Positions 9,497-17,824 of a stretch of 64,000 bases of DNA are shown piece by piece. Origin of the DNA: UBA6107 sp034430175. GTDB taxonomy: Bacteria; Chloroflexota; Anaerolineae; Anaerolineales; Anaerolineaceae. A program made the position numbers and the translations under genes. The stretch is taken from the NCBI GenBank assembly GCA_034430175.1, contig DAOUFI010000024.1, forward strand, positions 38,025-102,024, read 5' to 3'. The notes below the pieces were generated by a model. That model did not search any database, had not been told where the DNA came from, and saw only the letters and a list, made by a program, of their open reading frames with translations. Positions within the stretch are counted from its first letter, which is position 1. Every line of letters starts with the position of its first letter.

Positions 9497-9706
9497 TTAT
9501 CTCCTTTGTAAAGTAGCTAAATGACTCTGAAGCTCCAGCGATTTATTTGTCGCAGCCGTTTTTACTTCATTCCGGATATTTGTGCAATAGTCACGGATAC
9601 GCTCTCGAAGATCATTACCGGCAACCGGGGCGAATAGCAGCGCGAGGGCAGATCCTAACAGCCCCCCAATTACTGCTCCCAATAAAAATTTCCAAAACGT
9701 ACGCAT
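9497..9706 (-). CDS. YtxH-like small membrane protein
   Basis: 69 residues: a glycine-rich hydrophobic helix (GAVIGGLLGSALALLFAP) followed by GNDLRERIRDY and an amphipathic helix. This is the pattern of the YtxH family of stress-associated small membrane proteins, whose molecular role is unknown. CAGGAGATGA precedes the ATG at good spacing. It is monocistronic and shares a terminator with the convergent protease gene. Confidence 0.75.
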   Translation of the reverse strand: MRTFWKFLLGAVIGGLLGSALALLFAPVAGNDLRERIRDYCTNIRNEVKTAATNKSLELQSHLATLQRR

Positions 9707-9786
9707 TTACTCATCTCCTGGTTATTTGTATCTATATACGTATTATATAACTTTGAAGTCGTATAATCCACATTCTGTAGGAATCG

Positions 9787-10761
9787 TTAATTTAGGTTTA
9801 ATTTCTTGAAGAATAACGGAGCAAATGCCGATACCCATAAACCGATTATTGAGTATCGAATAAACCTCAATGTCAAACCTAGCCAGATTGGATTCTCAGG
9901 AAGGATTAATTTCAAACCAAGATATAGAACCAGCAACCCAGTCAAACCGATCAGGTATCGGGTGATCCGATTACCGATTGAACCTGAAACCATCATCTTT
10001 CCTTTTTTCTTCAGCCACCAGGCATACCCACTGACAAAACCAAACCAGACACCACTGATTGTGTAACAACCTTCAAGGTTGAATGGATCTGGAGCGACGC
10101 CACTCGAGGCGAGAGATTGCCTGATCCACTCCGCTGGTAATTCCCAGGATTTAGAGACTGATGCAGAGGCATATCCCAGGGCAATTATGATCACTGATAT
10201 CAACAGTGTAAGCAGTATTTGAAATGGTAATGACTTATTAACGATCCACTTTGAAACAGGTTTTTCCAAAAGGAGGAACAAGACGATCATCAATCCGCCG
10301 AGGAGCCAACCTGAAAGTACGTCGCGAGTAAAATGCATGCCAAGATAAATTCGTGAAAGACCGATCAGAAGCACGGCGGTGATACTGATTATTGTGATCC
10401 AGTTCTTCTTAAATTTCACTGCTGCCAAACCCCAAAGACTGGCAGCAGTTTGAGAATGGCCGGATGGTATTCCAAATGAGGTTTCAATTGAATAAGCTTT
10501 GACTCTGGAATCTACCCAGAATGGTCTTGGACTATGAAAAAGCATTTTCACATAGGCGTTCACGCTGTTCGTTGCCACCATCATGACCCCAATACGAAAG
10601 CCGATCGCAGAATCAATACACCAATAGATCGCTGGGAGAGCGAGAATGAAGAAACTTTCCGTCCCCAAGAAAGTTAGACCAACAGCGACCGGTTTCAGCC
10701 AGGCTCCAAGGTTTTGAAAGAAGATATTAATTGCCAGTTCTAGTTGCATCAATTGATCCAT
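9787..10761 (-). CDS. PAP2-family phosphatase
   Basis: 324 residues, polytopic. All three phosphatase motifs are visible: K-x6-RP (KMLFHSPRP), PSGH (GIPSGHSQTA) and SRxYLGxHxxxD (SRIYLGMHFTRD). Family members dephosphorylate membrane lipid pyrophosphates such as undecaprenyl pyrophosphate or phosphatidic acid. The length exceeds a minimal PAP2 domain; the C-terminal third adds three or four more helices. In an envelope gene neighbourhood, recycling of the undecaprenyl carrier is a reasonable inference. GGAGAAA lies just before the ATG. Confidence 0.8.
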   Translation of the reverse strand: MDQLMQLELAINIFFQNLGAWLKPVAVGLTFLGTESFFILALPAIYWCIDSAIGFRIGVMMVATNSVNAYVKMLFHSPRPFWVDSRVKAYSIETSFGIPSGHSQTAASLWGLAAVKFKKNWITIISITAVLLIGLSRIYLGMHFTRDVLSGWLLGGLMIVLFLLLEKPVSKWIVNKSLPFQILLTLLISVIIIALGYASASVSKSWELPAEWIRQSLASSGVAPDPFNLEGCYTISGVWFGFVSGYAWWLKKKGKMMVSGSIGNRITRYLIGLTGLLVLYLGLKLILPENPIWLGLTLRFIRYSIIGLWVSAFAPLFFKKLNLN

Positions 10762-10810
10762 CAGGTTTCTCCTTTGGGAATTTCTGATATTACTGAACTA
10801 ATTCAATGAT

Positions 10811-11872
10811 TTATGGTCGACCAAGATACGATTGCATTTTCACGGCACGGGCTTCGGCAAGGCCGGGAATGGCTTCGAGACAAAAGAACGGACCGGAACC
10901 CTCAACTGATATTGATGCCATAGAGCCCCCCCAAATTAAGGCTTGAACCGGATCATATGATTTTAAAAACTCTGAAAGGAATGCTCCCGAAAAAACATCT
11001 TCTGCTCCTGTCGGGTCAATCCAGCGATTGGGATAAACCGGGAGGCCATATCTTTTTTTGCTTACTCCGTCATAAAGTAAGTATCCCTTCAAACCACGCG
11101 TAACAACCACTCTTTGACAACCCAAGTCGGTAACCATCTCCATCATTTCCCAGATATCATTGGTTTGAGATTTGCACAGTGAATACAACTGATCTTCGGA
11201 AGGGCAAAATATGGCTGCGCCTTTAACGATTACTCGCAGTTTTTCGAGATATTCTGGTGTCATATACTGGTTCGATGGGGTAATCGAAAGCGTGTTCATA
11301 GACCCGGATTCAAGCAGGTTAATGATTTTCACCTGAGTTGAAAAATCTAGAGAACAGATATGCGCTGCTGAAATATCGAAAAATTCGCGAGGAAGGTTCT
11401 TTTTTATTTGGCTTATTGTATCTCCCCAGATGGATTCAAGAGCTGAAATACTTTCACTGTGGTATCCCAGCAATTCGCGTGGAAAAGTCAATCCATGGCT
11501 GGCATAATTTGCCACCGGGTTTTCGACATCAAAGTGTTCAGCGTCGCGCCAAACAATAAACCTTCTGTGATCAAAGGATGTCTTTGTCGGTAAAATCCCT
11601 CGGAGATCGAATCCCTTATCCTCGATCGAGGCTAACCATTCAGTAGAGTAACCTAACCCATTGCGACTAACCAGACCTACATCTTCAATACGAGTCTTTA
11701 CACCGGCAGCAGAATAAAGGACTGCGCCACCACATACGTGGTTATGCGCTTTTCCATTGATATCAATTATGTATTCGTCGGAGAGATTACCTACGACGAG
11801 GGTATTAATGAATGATGCATTGGGCATGAGCTTACAGATACTTTCAGGTTGAGAATCTTGAGAGAAAATCAC
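10811..11872 (-). CDS. PfkB-family sugar/nucleoside kinase
   Basis: 353 residues with the ribokinase fold: an N-terminal FINTLVVGNLSDEYIIDING and a C-terminal ATP/catalytic signature WIDPTGAEDVFSGAFLSEFL. The family normally has GAGD in the anion hole; here it is GAED, with the catalytic Asp kept but the third position changed from Gly to Glu. The start is a GTG that overlaps the stop of the upstream small gene (GTGA); an internal ATG 42 bases later lacks a binding site. Substrate unknown. It is the last gene of a three-gene minus-strand group with two membrane proteins. Confidence 0.75.
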   Translation of the reverse strand: MIFSQDSQPESICKLMPNASFINTLVVGNLSDEYIIDINGKAHNHVCGGAVLYSAAGVKTRIEDVGLVSRNGLGYSTEWLASIEDKGFDLRGILPTKTSFDHRRFIVWRDAEHFDVENPVANYASHGLTFPRELLGYHSESISALESIWGDTISQIKKNLPREFFDISAAHICSLDFSTQVKIINLLESGSMNTLSITPSNQYMTPEYLEKLRVIVKGAAIFCPSEDQLYSLCKSQTNDIWEMMEMVTDLGCQRVVVTRGLKGYLLYDGVSKKRYGLPVYPNRWIDPTGAEDVFSGAFLSEFLKSYDPVQALIWGGSMASISVEGSGPFFCLEAIPGLAEARAVKMQSYLGRP

Positions 11873-12069
11873 TTTCCAATTTCAATGATCTGCTTAATCA
11901 TTGAGGCCAGATTGAACCCAATTTTCATTTTTTCCTTTGAAGTAATTTTGTTTCTTATTCCATCTGGTCTGGTTTTGATAAACAGGAATGCCGTTAATAT
12001 ACCCAATACTAATCCACTTAGCCCACCCAAGATCAAAACTTTATTTCTCCATTGGTTATTTATTTCCAT
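11869..12069 (-). CDS. Small single-helix membrane protein
   Basis: 66 residues: a polar start, one hydrophobic helix (VLILGGLSGLVLGILTAFLFI) and a basic cytoplasmic tail. The glycine-rich helix resembles those of small YtxH-like membrane proteins but is too short to assign. GGAG lies upstream of the ATG. Its stop overlaps the GTG start of the PfkB-family gene, so they are translationally coupled. Function unknown. Confidence 0.6.
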   Translation of the reverse strand: MEINNQWRNKVLILGGLSGLVLGILTAFLFIKTRPDGIRNKITSKEKMKIGFNLASMIKQIIEIGK

Positions 12070-12081
12070 AAGACTCCATCA

Positions 12082-12507
12082 TTATTTATTGCGTAATGAT
12101 TCAAAGAATCGGATGATCCCCGTAGAAACTGATCTGATCTTTATGATTGGAATAGTTCCAATCGCGGAAAAGAAGAATAATTGCTTTGAAATTCTTTCAA
12201 CAATTATTTGAAGTTTGCTGAGGATTTGCGGTAGAGAATGGTTTGCTTTAAATAATAAATTCAATATCGCCAAACTCACAAGGATGCTTATCAGAAACAT
12301 GGTCATTAAAATGGATATTATGAAAATGATGGCTATATCCACCGGTCTAGAATCCTGACCATCGCCATTAGCTACGAACAGGGTTGTAAAGATAAATAGA
12401 ACTAGCAGAACTCCCGCAGAAATTGTTATCGGAAGAAGGATCTCAATTAGATACTGTTTTTTATGGGTGTTGTTTGTTGGATTTGCGTACCTGATTTCAT
12501 CTTTCAT
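12082..12507 (-). CDS. Hypothetical membrane protein
   Basis: 141 residues, not recognised. Two strong hydrophobic helices lie at ~20-46 and ~56-85, with a further amphipathic, mildly hydrophobic stretch near 110-125. It is encoded 12 bases upstream of the 66-residue membrane protein and heads this minus-strand group. On the minus strand a TAAAAT box sits only six bases before the ATG, so the mRNA may be leaderless; this is inference from spacing only. Confidence 0.6.
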   Translation of the reverse strand: MKDEIRYANPTNNTHKKQYLIEILLPITISAGVLLVLFIFTTLFVANGDGQDSRPVDIAIIFIISILMTMFLISILVSLAILNLLFKANHSLPQILSKLQIIVERISKQLFFFSAIGTIPIIKIRSVSTGIIRFFESLRNK

Positions 12508-12583
12508 AATTAAATTTTAGCATAAATCAATTTATATAAGGAAAAAAGCGAGATCAGACAAATAAACTGGTAATATGATTAAA

Positions 12584-12612
12584 TTGTGGAATTATCAAAA
12601 ATCATGTATAAT
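12584..12612 (+). promoter_or_regulatory. Sigma-70 type promoter
   Basis: TTGTGG, a 17-base spacer and TATAAT. It would start transcripts near 12619. An 8-bp inverted repeat (ATAGCTTA / TAAGCTAT, 12629-12649) lies in the resulting leader. It points at the small ORF and recX. Confidence 0.55.
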
Positions 12613-12650
12613 TTTGCAGGAATAAAGAATAGCTTAGATCTTAAGCTATA

Positions 12651-12884
12651 TTGGCTGATCGACCAGGAATATTTAGGAAAGTTGAGTTTTTCACTCCATA
12701 TGGAGTTTGGATGTCACTCGTTATGAATAGGGAAGATACTATAGGGATATCAAAGAGAATTTCACAAATTTCTCTTTATGATTTACTTTATCAAAGCATT
12801 GGACTAAAGACCTTTGAAAAAGTAACCCAGTTGAAAATTGACAGGGATTGTGTCCGGGTATCTTTTCTGGAATCGCGCGAGTAA
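12651..12884 (+). CDS. Hypothetical short protein, uncertain
   Basis: 77 codons from a TTG start, bounded upstream by an in-frame TAA six bases before that TTG. The product (FFTPYGVWMSLVMNRED... SLYDLLYQSIG... KIDRDCVRVSFLESRE) is not recognised. No clear ribosome binding site precedes the TTG; an internal ATG at 12711 is possible. Support comes from the promoter at 12584-12612 and the absence of any competing gene. It may be translated ahead of recX or be only part of the recX leader. Confidence 0.3.
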   Translation: MADRPGIFRKVEFFTPYGVWMSLVMNREDTIGISKRISQISLYDLLYQSIGLKTFEKVTQLKIDRDCVRVSFLESRE

Positions 12885-12973
12885 TCCATTCGCAATTAAG
12901 TGAAAAACCAATAAAACTGAATATTTCCAATCGCGAAGCCAAAACTGTAACTTGTTTTTGGCTGTTTTTTATT

Positions 12974-13612
12974 ATGGTAGAAAAAACGATTACCGCAATA
13001 GTCAGGCAGAAAAAGAATCCGGAGAGAGTCAGTATTTTTCTGGATGGAGAATACGAATTTGGATTATCTACAATTGTAGCCGCCTGGCTTCAAAATGGCC
13101 AAAAACTATCGGAAGAGAAGATCAATAAGCTTCGGCAAGAGGATGGCGTGGAAGTAGCCTATCAGAATGCATTAAAGCTGTTGAATTATCGAGCAAGAAC
13201 GATAAAAGAGATCAGTAACAAACTTGCAAAAAAAGGGTACGAATCATCCCAGATCGATCGCGTTATTGATCGCTTGAAAGTCGCTGGTCTGGTGGAGGAT
13301 ACCCGCTACGCAGAGATGTGGGTTGAAAATCGAAACGAATTTCACCCACGAAGTCAACACTTGATACAAATGGAAATGAGACACAAAGGAATTGAGGAAG
13401 ATGTAATTCGGACCGCTCTGGAAAATTCTGCCGACGATCTTGAACTGGCAACCCGGGCAGCAAGAAAGCAGATACGAAAGTATGAAGGGCTTGAATGGCC
13501 GGATTTTCGTAAAAAGCTTAGCGCCTTTTTAATGAGACGTGGTTTCTCTTATGGAACGATTGCTCCCGTAGTCCAATCAATGTGGGAATCAGTGCAGGAA
13601 GACCAGAGATAA
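12974..13612 (+). CDS. recX: Regulatory protein RecX
   Basis: 212 residues built of short three-helix repeats. ALKLLNYRARTIKEISNKL and VIDRLKVAGLVEDTRYAEMW are the classic RecX signatures. RecX binds RecA filaments and limits strand exchange. The frame is open much further upstream, but ATG 12974 matches the family N-terminus (VEKTITAIVRQKKNPERVSIFLDG); no good Shine-Dalgarno sequence precedes it. The next gene, rny, begins 24 bases after the stop, an arrangement reminiscent of the recA-rny order known in Firmicutes. recA itself is not in the window. Confidence 0.9.
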   Translation: MVEKTITAIVRQKKNPERVSIFLDGEYEFGLSTIVAAWLQNGQKLSEEKINKLRQEDGVEVAYQNALKLLNYRARTIKEISNKLAKKGYESSQIDRVIDRLKVAGLVEDTRYAEMWVENRNEFHPRSQHLIQMEMRHKGIEEDVIRTALENSADDLELATRAARKQIRKYEGLEWPDFRKKLSAFLMRRGFSYGTIAPVVQSMWESVQEDQR

Positions 13613-13636
13613 CCTATGACATGAGGATAATGGAAT

Positions 13637-15175
13637 ATGCATGAAATATTGAAAAACCCAGCAATAATATCAGCGGTAATCAGCATCGTTGCAGTTATCA
13701 TCTTAACATTTGTGTTTGTAACGATATTCACTGAAAAATTTAAACGAGAAGAAAAAGCCAAAGCTGATAATATCATTCAGGCTGCAGTTGAAAAAGCGAA
13801 ACTGATTGAAATCGAAGCCAAAGATAAATCCTTAAAGGTGATGCAGGAAGCTGAAGCTGAATCACAACGCCGTAGAACCGACATCCTGCGTGAGGATGAC
13901 CGATTGCAAAAACGCCGCGCTGAATTGGACCATCGTATAGAACGTTTGGAACAGCGCGAACAGAATTTGAATAAACGGCAAAGCTCTCTTGATAAACGTG
14001 CAAACGATATTGAAAAGATGTACTCTGACCAATTGGAAGAGCTCCAACGCATCAGTCAGATGAGCATGGATGAAGCAAAGCAAGTCCTTCTCTCAGAAGC
14101 AGAAAAAGAGGCACGTAATGATATGGCGCGTATCATCCGTCAGATTGAAGGAGAGGCCAGGGCGGAAGGTGAAAAACGAGCCCGCGAATTGATCGCGGAT
14201 GCAATTCAAAGAGTGGCTTCGGAACACGTCGTCAGTGTCTCAACCTCTCTGGTTTCTTTGCCAAACGAAGAAATGAAAGGTCGTATCGTTGGAAGAAATG
14301 GTCGCAACATCCGCGCTTTTGAACAGGCAGCTGGTGTGGACGTGATCGTGGATGATACTCCTGAAGCGGTAACGATCTCCTGTTTTGAACCGGTACGCCG
14401 TGAAATCGCGAGACGTTCGCTGGAACGTCTGATCGTAGATGGGAGAATTCATCCTGCCCACATCGAGAAAATCCTGGCGGAAGAAGAGAAAGCCGTTGAA
14501 CACGCTATAGTAGAAGCAGGTGAAGAAGCAGCTTTTGATGCTGGCGTGGCTGGTTTGCATCCGGAAATCTTGAAGATGCTTGGACGCTTAAAATTTAGGA
14601 CTTCATATGGTCAAAATCAATTAGCTCATGCTGTTGAAGTCTCCAAACTTTCCGCGGTGATAGCGGCTGAATTGGGCGCTGACGTTGAAATTGCTCGCGC
14701 AGGTGGCTTGCTACACGACCTGGGCAAAGCGATGGATCACAACACCGATGGTACCCATGCTCAACTTGGCGCTGAATTCGCTAAGCGTTACGGCGTCAGC
14801 GCGAAGGTTGTCAACGCCATGGCATCTCATCATCATGAGGTGGAGCAGGAGTCCATTGAAGCTGTGATCGTTGAAGCTGGTGATGCCATCTCTGGAGCAC
14901 GCCCGGGTGCGCGGCGTGAGGATCTTGAGCAATATATCAAACGCCTTCGTGCTCTCGAAGAGATCGCTAACTCATTCAAAGGTGTTGGCCAAAGTTATGC
15001 CATTCAGGCTGGACGTGAAGTGCGAATCATCGTCAAACCAGAAGAGATCGACGATCTCGCGTCCGCTCGCCTGGCACGGGATATCGCTAAGAAGGTGGAA
15101 GAAACAATGCAGTATCCAGGGCAGATCAAGGTCACGGTCATCCGTGAAACCCGCGCCGTGGATTACGCGAAATAG
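13637..15175 (+). CDS. rny: Ribonuclease Y
   Basis: 512 residues with the full RNase Y plan: an N-terminal transmembrane helix (~9-30), a long charged coiled coil to ~200, a KH domain (GRIVGRNGRNIRAFEQAAG), and an HD domain with the AGGLLHDLGKAMDH metal site followed by MASHHHE. RNase Y is the membrane-bound endonuclease that initiates mRNA decay in many bacteria lacking RNase E. GAGGATAATGGAAT precedes the start. A strong terminator follows, so recX-rny form one transcription unit. Confidence 0.96.
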   Translation: MHEILKNPAIISAVISIVAVIILTFVFVTIFTEKFKREEKAKADNIIQAAVEKAKLIEIEAKDKSLKVMQEAEAESQRRRTDILREDDRLQKRRAELDHRIERLEQREQNLNKRQSSLDKRANDIEKMYSDQLEELQRISQMSMDEAKQVLLSEAEKEARNDMARIIRQIEGEARAEGEKRARELIADAIQRVASEHVVSVSTSLVSLPNEEMKGRIVGRNGRNIRAFEQAAGVDVIVDDTPEAVTISCFEPVRREIARRSLERLIVDGRIHPAHIEKILAEEEKAVEHAIVEAGEEAAFDAGVAGLHPEILKMLGRLKFRTSYGQNQLAHAVEVSKLSAVIAAELGADVEIARAGGLLHDLGKAMDHNTDGTHAQLGAEFAKRYGVSAKVVNAMASHHHEVEQESIEAVIVEAGDAISGARPGARREDLEQYIKRLRALEEIANSFKGVGQSYAIQAGREVRIIVKPEEIDDLASARLARDIAKKVEETMQYPGQIKVTVIRETRAVDYAK

Positions 15176-15183
15176 ATAATCTG

Positions 15184-15217
15184 AACTCCGGACATTTTGA
15201 TGACCGGAGTTTTTTTA
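15184..15217 (+). terminator. Rho-independent terminator of recX-rny
   Basis: AACTCCGG and CCGGAGTT form an 8-bp stem with a ~12-base loop, followed by TTTTTT. It partly overlaps the 3' end of the convergent metallohydrolase gene. Confidence 0.85.
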
Positions 15218-15844
15218 CAAAAAGGGGTTGTTTATTCTTTCTTCCGCGACGGTGGTGGCTGGGCCATGCCCCGGATACAGGATTGTCTCTGCAGGAAGGG
15301 AGAGTATATGTTGGTGGATACTTTGAATCAGCTGGTCTTGGTCGCCACCGTCCAGATCAGTCCGTCCGATGCTGTGGAAAAATACCGCGTCACCTACGAA
15401 CGCGCAATTCAATTTCTGGCAATAATAAGTCAACGACCCTGAGCTGTGTCCGGGAGTAGCTCTTGCTTCGATCGACACTTCATCCAGTTTGATTATTTCA
15501 TGATCGGCAATGAATTGAAGAGGCGCAGTCACCTGAAGATCATCGTGCATGAACTTTTTCATTCCCCCACCGGTTTGCCAAAGGTCAAGATCAGCATTGT
15601 TCAAGCAAACAGATTGGATTGATGAAAATTGGTTCATCAATGATGGGACTCCAATATAGTGATCAAAATGAGCGTGGGTTATTAGGATCTTTTGAATGGT
15701 TATCTGATTTGACAGGATAAATTCAGAAATAATCTCTGTTTCAAAAGATGGATCAATAACAATGCCCAAACGGGTTTTCTCGTCAAAAATAATGTAGACG
15801 TTGTTTTCCAACGGTCCGCAAACAAAACTTTGAACTTTTTTCAT
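15215..15844 (-). CDS. MBL-fold metallohydrolase (glyoxalase II-like)
   Basis: 209 residues with the metallo-beta-lactamase fold: THAHFDH (HxHxDH) in the first half, GHSSGSLTYY with the third-site His, FVGDAVFFHSIGRTDL with the bridging Asp, and LYPGHGPATT. The order and spacing fit hydroxyacylglutathione hydrolase-like enzymes of the YcbL type, which act on thioesters. The physiological substrate is unknown. It is the downstream end of a minus-strand group with an MFS protein and an esterase. Confidence 0.85.
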   Translation of the reverse strand: MKKVQSFVCGPLENNVYIIFDEKTRLGIVIDPSFETEIISEFILSNQITIQKILITHAHFDHYIGVPSLMNQFSSIQSVCLNNADLDLWQTGGGMKKFMHDDLQVTAPLQFIADHEIIKLDEVSIEARATPGHSSGSLTYYCQKLNCAFVGDAVFFHSIGRTDLDGGDQDQLIQSIHQHILSLPAETILYPGHGPATTVAEERINNPFL

Positions 15845-15860
15845 TAAGTATTCGAATCCT

Positions 15861-17000
15861 TCAATTGTTTATTGGTTGTCGATTTTTTCTGAGTATGACG
15901 AAGCTGATTACCAGTAAAAGTAGAATCGCGATCAACGATATCGTGTACATCGAAGTAGGTGTGGTTTTATACAAAATTCCCGCGACGATGGGTGCAAGAA
16001 TAATGGCGAATGAATTTATCGTTTCGATAATCCCATACAACAATCCAGTCTGGTTAGGGTGAACCATCGTCCTTGCTTCTGCCAGGACCATTGCGCGATA
16101 AAGCCTAAAACCACCGACAAAAAAGTATCCCACGCCAAAAATCCAGGGGACTTTCCCAAACAGGAAGATCCCGCAGAATACCGCAACCCACAATTGGCCG
16201 ATTACCATGCCTGCAAGCGCAGAGATGTTACCTAAAACCAATGTGGCTACAGCATTCCCTAAATTTGCAATTGAACCCATTAGGCCAATTGTTGATGGAG
16301 AAAGCTGGTGTTGGTTTTGCAGGAAACTTGGAGTGAAGGGTTGGGGTAAATAAAGAACGAACACAGTAATGAACAAAGTTGCCAGGAAGAAAATAAACCT
16401 TGGGTTCTTGAGAAAACTTCGCACAGGCAACGGTTCATTGTGTTCAGCAGGATGAACCTTTTCTGATTTTTCCACAAAAAGGATGATTATTGTTGAAATG
16501 ATGAAGATGGCGGTCGCAATATAGTAGATCGACCTGAAACCTAATTTATCAGATACCAATCCACCAACCAATGGACCGATCACGGCACCTAGATTGTACA
16601 TGCCGGAGATAAATGTGAGAGTCCGACCAACACTCAAATTACCCCGCGAAGAAGTGACGTAGACGTTCATCGCGATCGCGCCGAACCCGGTCATTCCATA
16701 AAGCAAGTAAGCAATGATAAAAACGGTCAGAGAATTCGCCATCGCCATCATCGCGGCAGCAATCACTCCGATGAACCATGAACTCCACATGATATTACGT
16801 GAACCGAATTTATCGCAAAGAATCCCGGTTGGAATGAGAGTTAACGCAAGCATCACACCCACGCCACCAAGAATTCCACCAATGCCAACATAGTCAGCGC
16901 CTAGCTGCTGCAAATACAAGGGTTGGAAGTAAAGAAATAGACTTTCTCCCAATCCCCAGGTGAACAGGGACAAAGCAACAAGCAATAGATTTCTATTCAT
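15861..17000 (-). CDS. MFS transporter
   Basis: 379 residues with about 12 hydrophobic helices. The loop between helices 2 and 3 reads GILCDKFGSRNIMW, matching the MFS motif A (GxLxDrxGrr). A charged central loop near residue 190 (EKSEKVHPAEHNEP) separates the two six-helix halves. This is a secondary transporter, probably an efflux-type permease; the substrate cannot be inferred. It starts with a one-base stop/start overlap (TGATG) after the esterase, so translation is coupled. Confidence 0.8.
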   Translation of the reverse strand: MNRNLLLVALSLFTWGLGESLFLYFQPLYLQQLGADYVGIGGILGGVGVMLALTLIPTGILCDKFGSRNIMWSSWFIGVIAAAMMAMANSLTVFIIAYLLYGMTGFGAIAMNVYVTSSRGNLSVGRTLTFISGMYNLGAVIGPLVGGLVSDKLGFRSIYYIATAIFIISTIIILFVEKSEKVHPAEHNEPLPVRSFLKNPRFIFFLATLFITVFVLYLPQPFTPSFLQNQHQLSPSTIGLMGSIANLGNAVATLVLGNISALAGMVIGQLWVAVFCGIFLFGKVPWIFGVGYFFVGGFRLYRAMVLAEARTMVHPNQTGLLYGIIETINSFAIILAPIVAGILYKTTPTSMYTISLIAILLLLVISFVILRKNRQPINN

Positions 17001-17764
17001 CAGTGAATGGTCGTCTTCTTAAGGAAACTTTTCGCGGCGGCGAAAACAACCTCTTTCTCAAGGTCTTTTATTATCACATGACCACTATTTGTAACCCAGA
17101 GTTTTTCGATCACCGTGGAAGAAATGTGCGAAGTCAGAAAGTCCATACTCTCGGGTGGAATTGTATGGTCTCCTTTGGATTGCCCAAAGAATGCCGGTTC
17201 ATTAATTTCCGACAATTCAGAGCGCATTGTTTCTAATAATTCCTTTAATTGAAGCACAGAAGCTACGGGAAAGTAAGGATAATCGATATGAGTGGCGGGC
17301 ACTTCAGAATCATGCCAGTCGGATTCGCCTTTTGGTTCTTTGAGGTTCATCCATGAAACTAGTGGAAGAAATTTTACGCGCGGATCAGCAGGCAATGTGG
17401 ATGGTGTTGAAAATGAAAACACAGCTTCCACTGGATGTCTGGCAGCCAGGATCAACGCGAGGGCACCACCCATCGATAACCCCATCACCACCTGCCGCTC
17501 ACTGCAGCCTTTTAGGAGATTCAGCCCATCTTCAGCGGATGCGATCCAATCCCACCAACGGGCCCTTAACATATCGTCGGGGTGGGTCGCATGGCCAAAA
17601 AGCCTGGGTGCTAAAACCGTATAGTTTGCTTCAGCTAGCGATTGAGCCAATGGAAGCATTTCATTTGGCGTTCCGGTGTACCCGTGTAGAAGCAGGCAGC
17701 CAATGGGTCCACGTTTGATCATGAAAGGTTCCGCGCCGGCGATTACCTCCGGGTTTTTATCCAT
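17000..17764 (-). CDS. Alpha/beta-hydrolase, carboxylesterase Est30-like
   Basis: 254 residues. GCLLLHGYTGTPNEMLPLAQ is the oxyanion-loop region of the Est30 group, GLSMGGALAL the nucleophile elbow, and NSGHVI the likely catalytic His. The acid is probably in GDHTIPPES. Family enzymes hydrolyse short to medium acyl esters or monoglycerides in the cytosol. The frame extends 19 codons further, but AAGGAG lies seven bases before ATG 17764 and family homology starts there. It overlaps the MFS gene by one base. Confidence 0.85.
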   Translation of the reverse strand: MDKNPEVIAGAEPFMIKRGPIGCLLLHGYTGTPNEMLPLAQSLAEANYTVLAPRLFGHATHPDDMLRARWWDWIASAEDGLNLLKGCSERQVVMGLSMGGALALILAARHPVEAVFSFSTPSTLPADPRVKFLPLVSWMNLKEPKGESDWHDSEVPATHIDYPYFPVASVLQLKELLETMRSELSEINEPAFFGQSKGDHTIPPESMDFLTSHISSTVIEKLWVTNSGHVIIKDLEKEVVFAAAKSFLKKTTIH

Positions 17765-17824
17765 AATGTACTCCTTATCAGAATAGTTTATCCAACCAAT
17801 CTTGGAAGAATTCATATCCAAGAA

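Noticed and set aside
9805..10070. 86-codon plus-strand frame and similar small frames antisense to membrane proteins
   Set aside because: Antisense shadows of the PAP2 phosphatase and other polytopic proteins; no ribosome binding sites.
14240..14560. 106-codon minus-strand frame inside rny
   Set aside because: Antisense to the KH/HD region of RNase Y, a clearly real gene.
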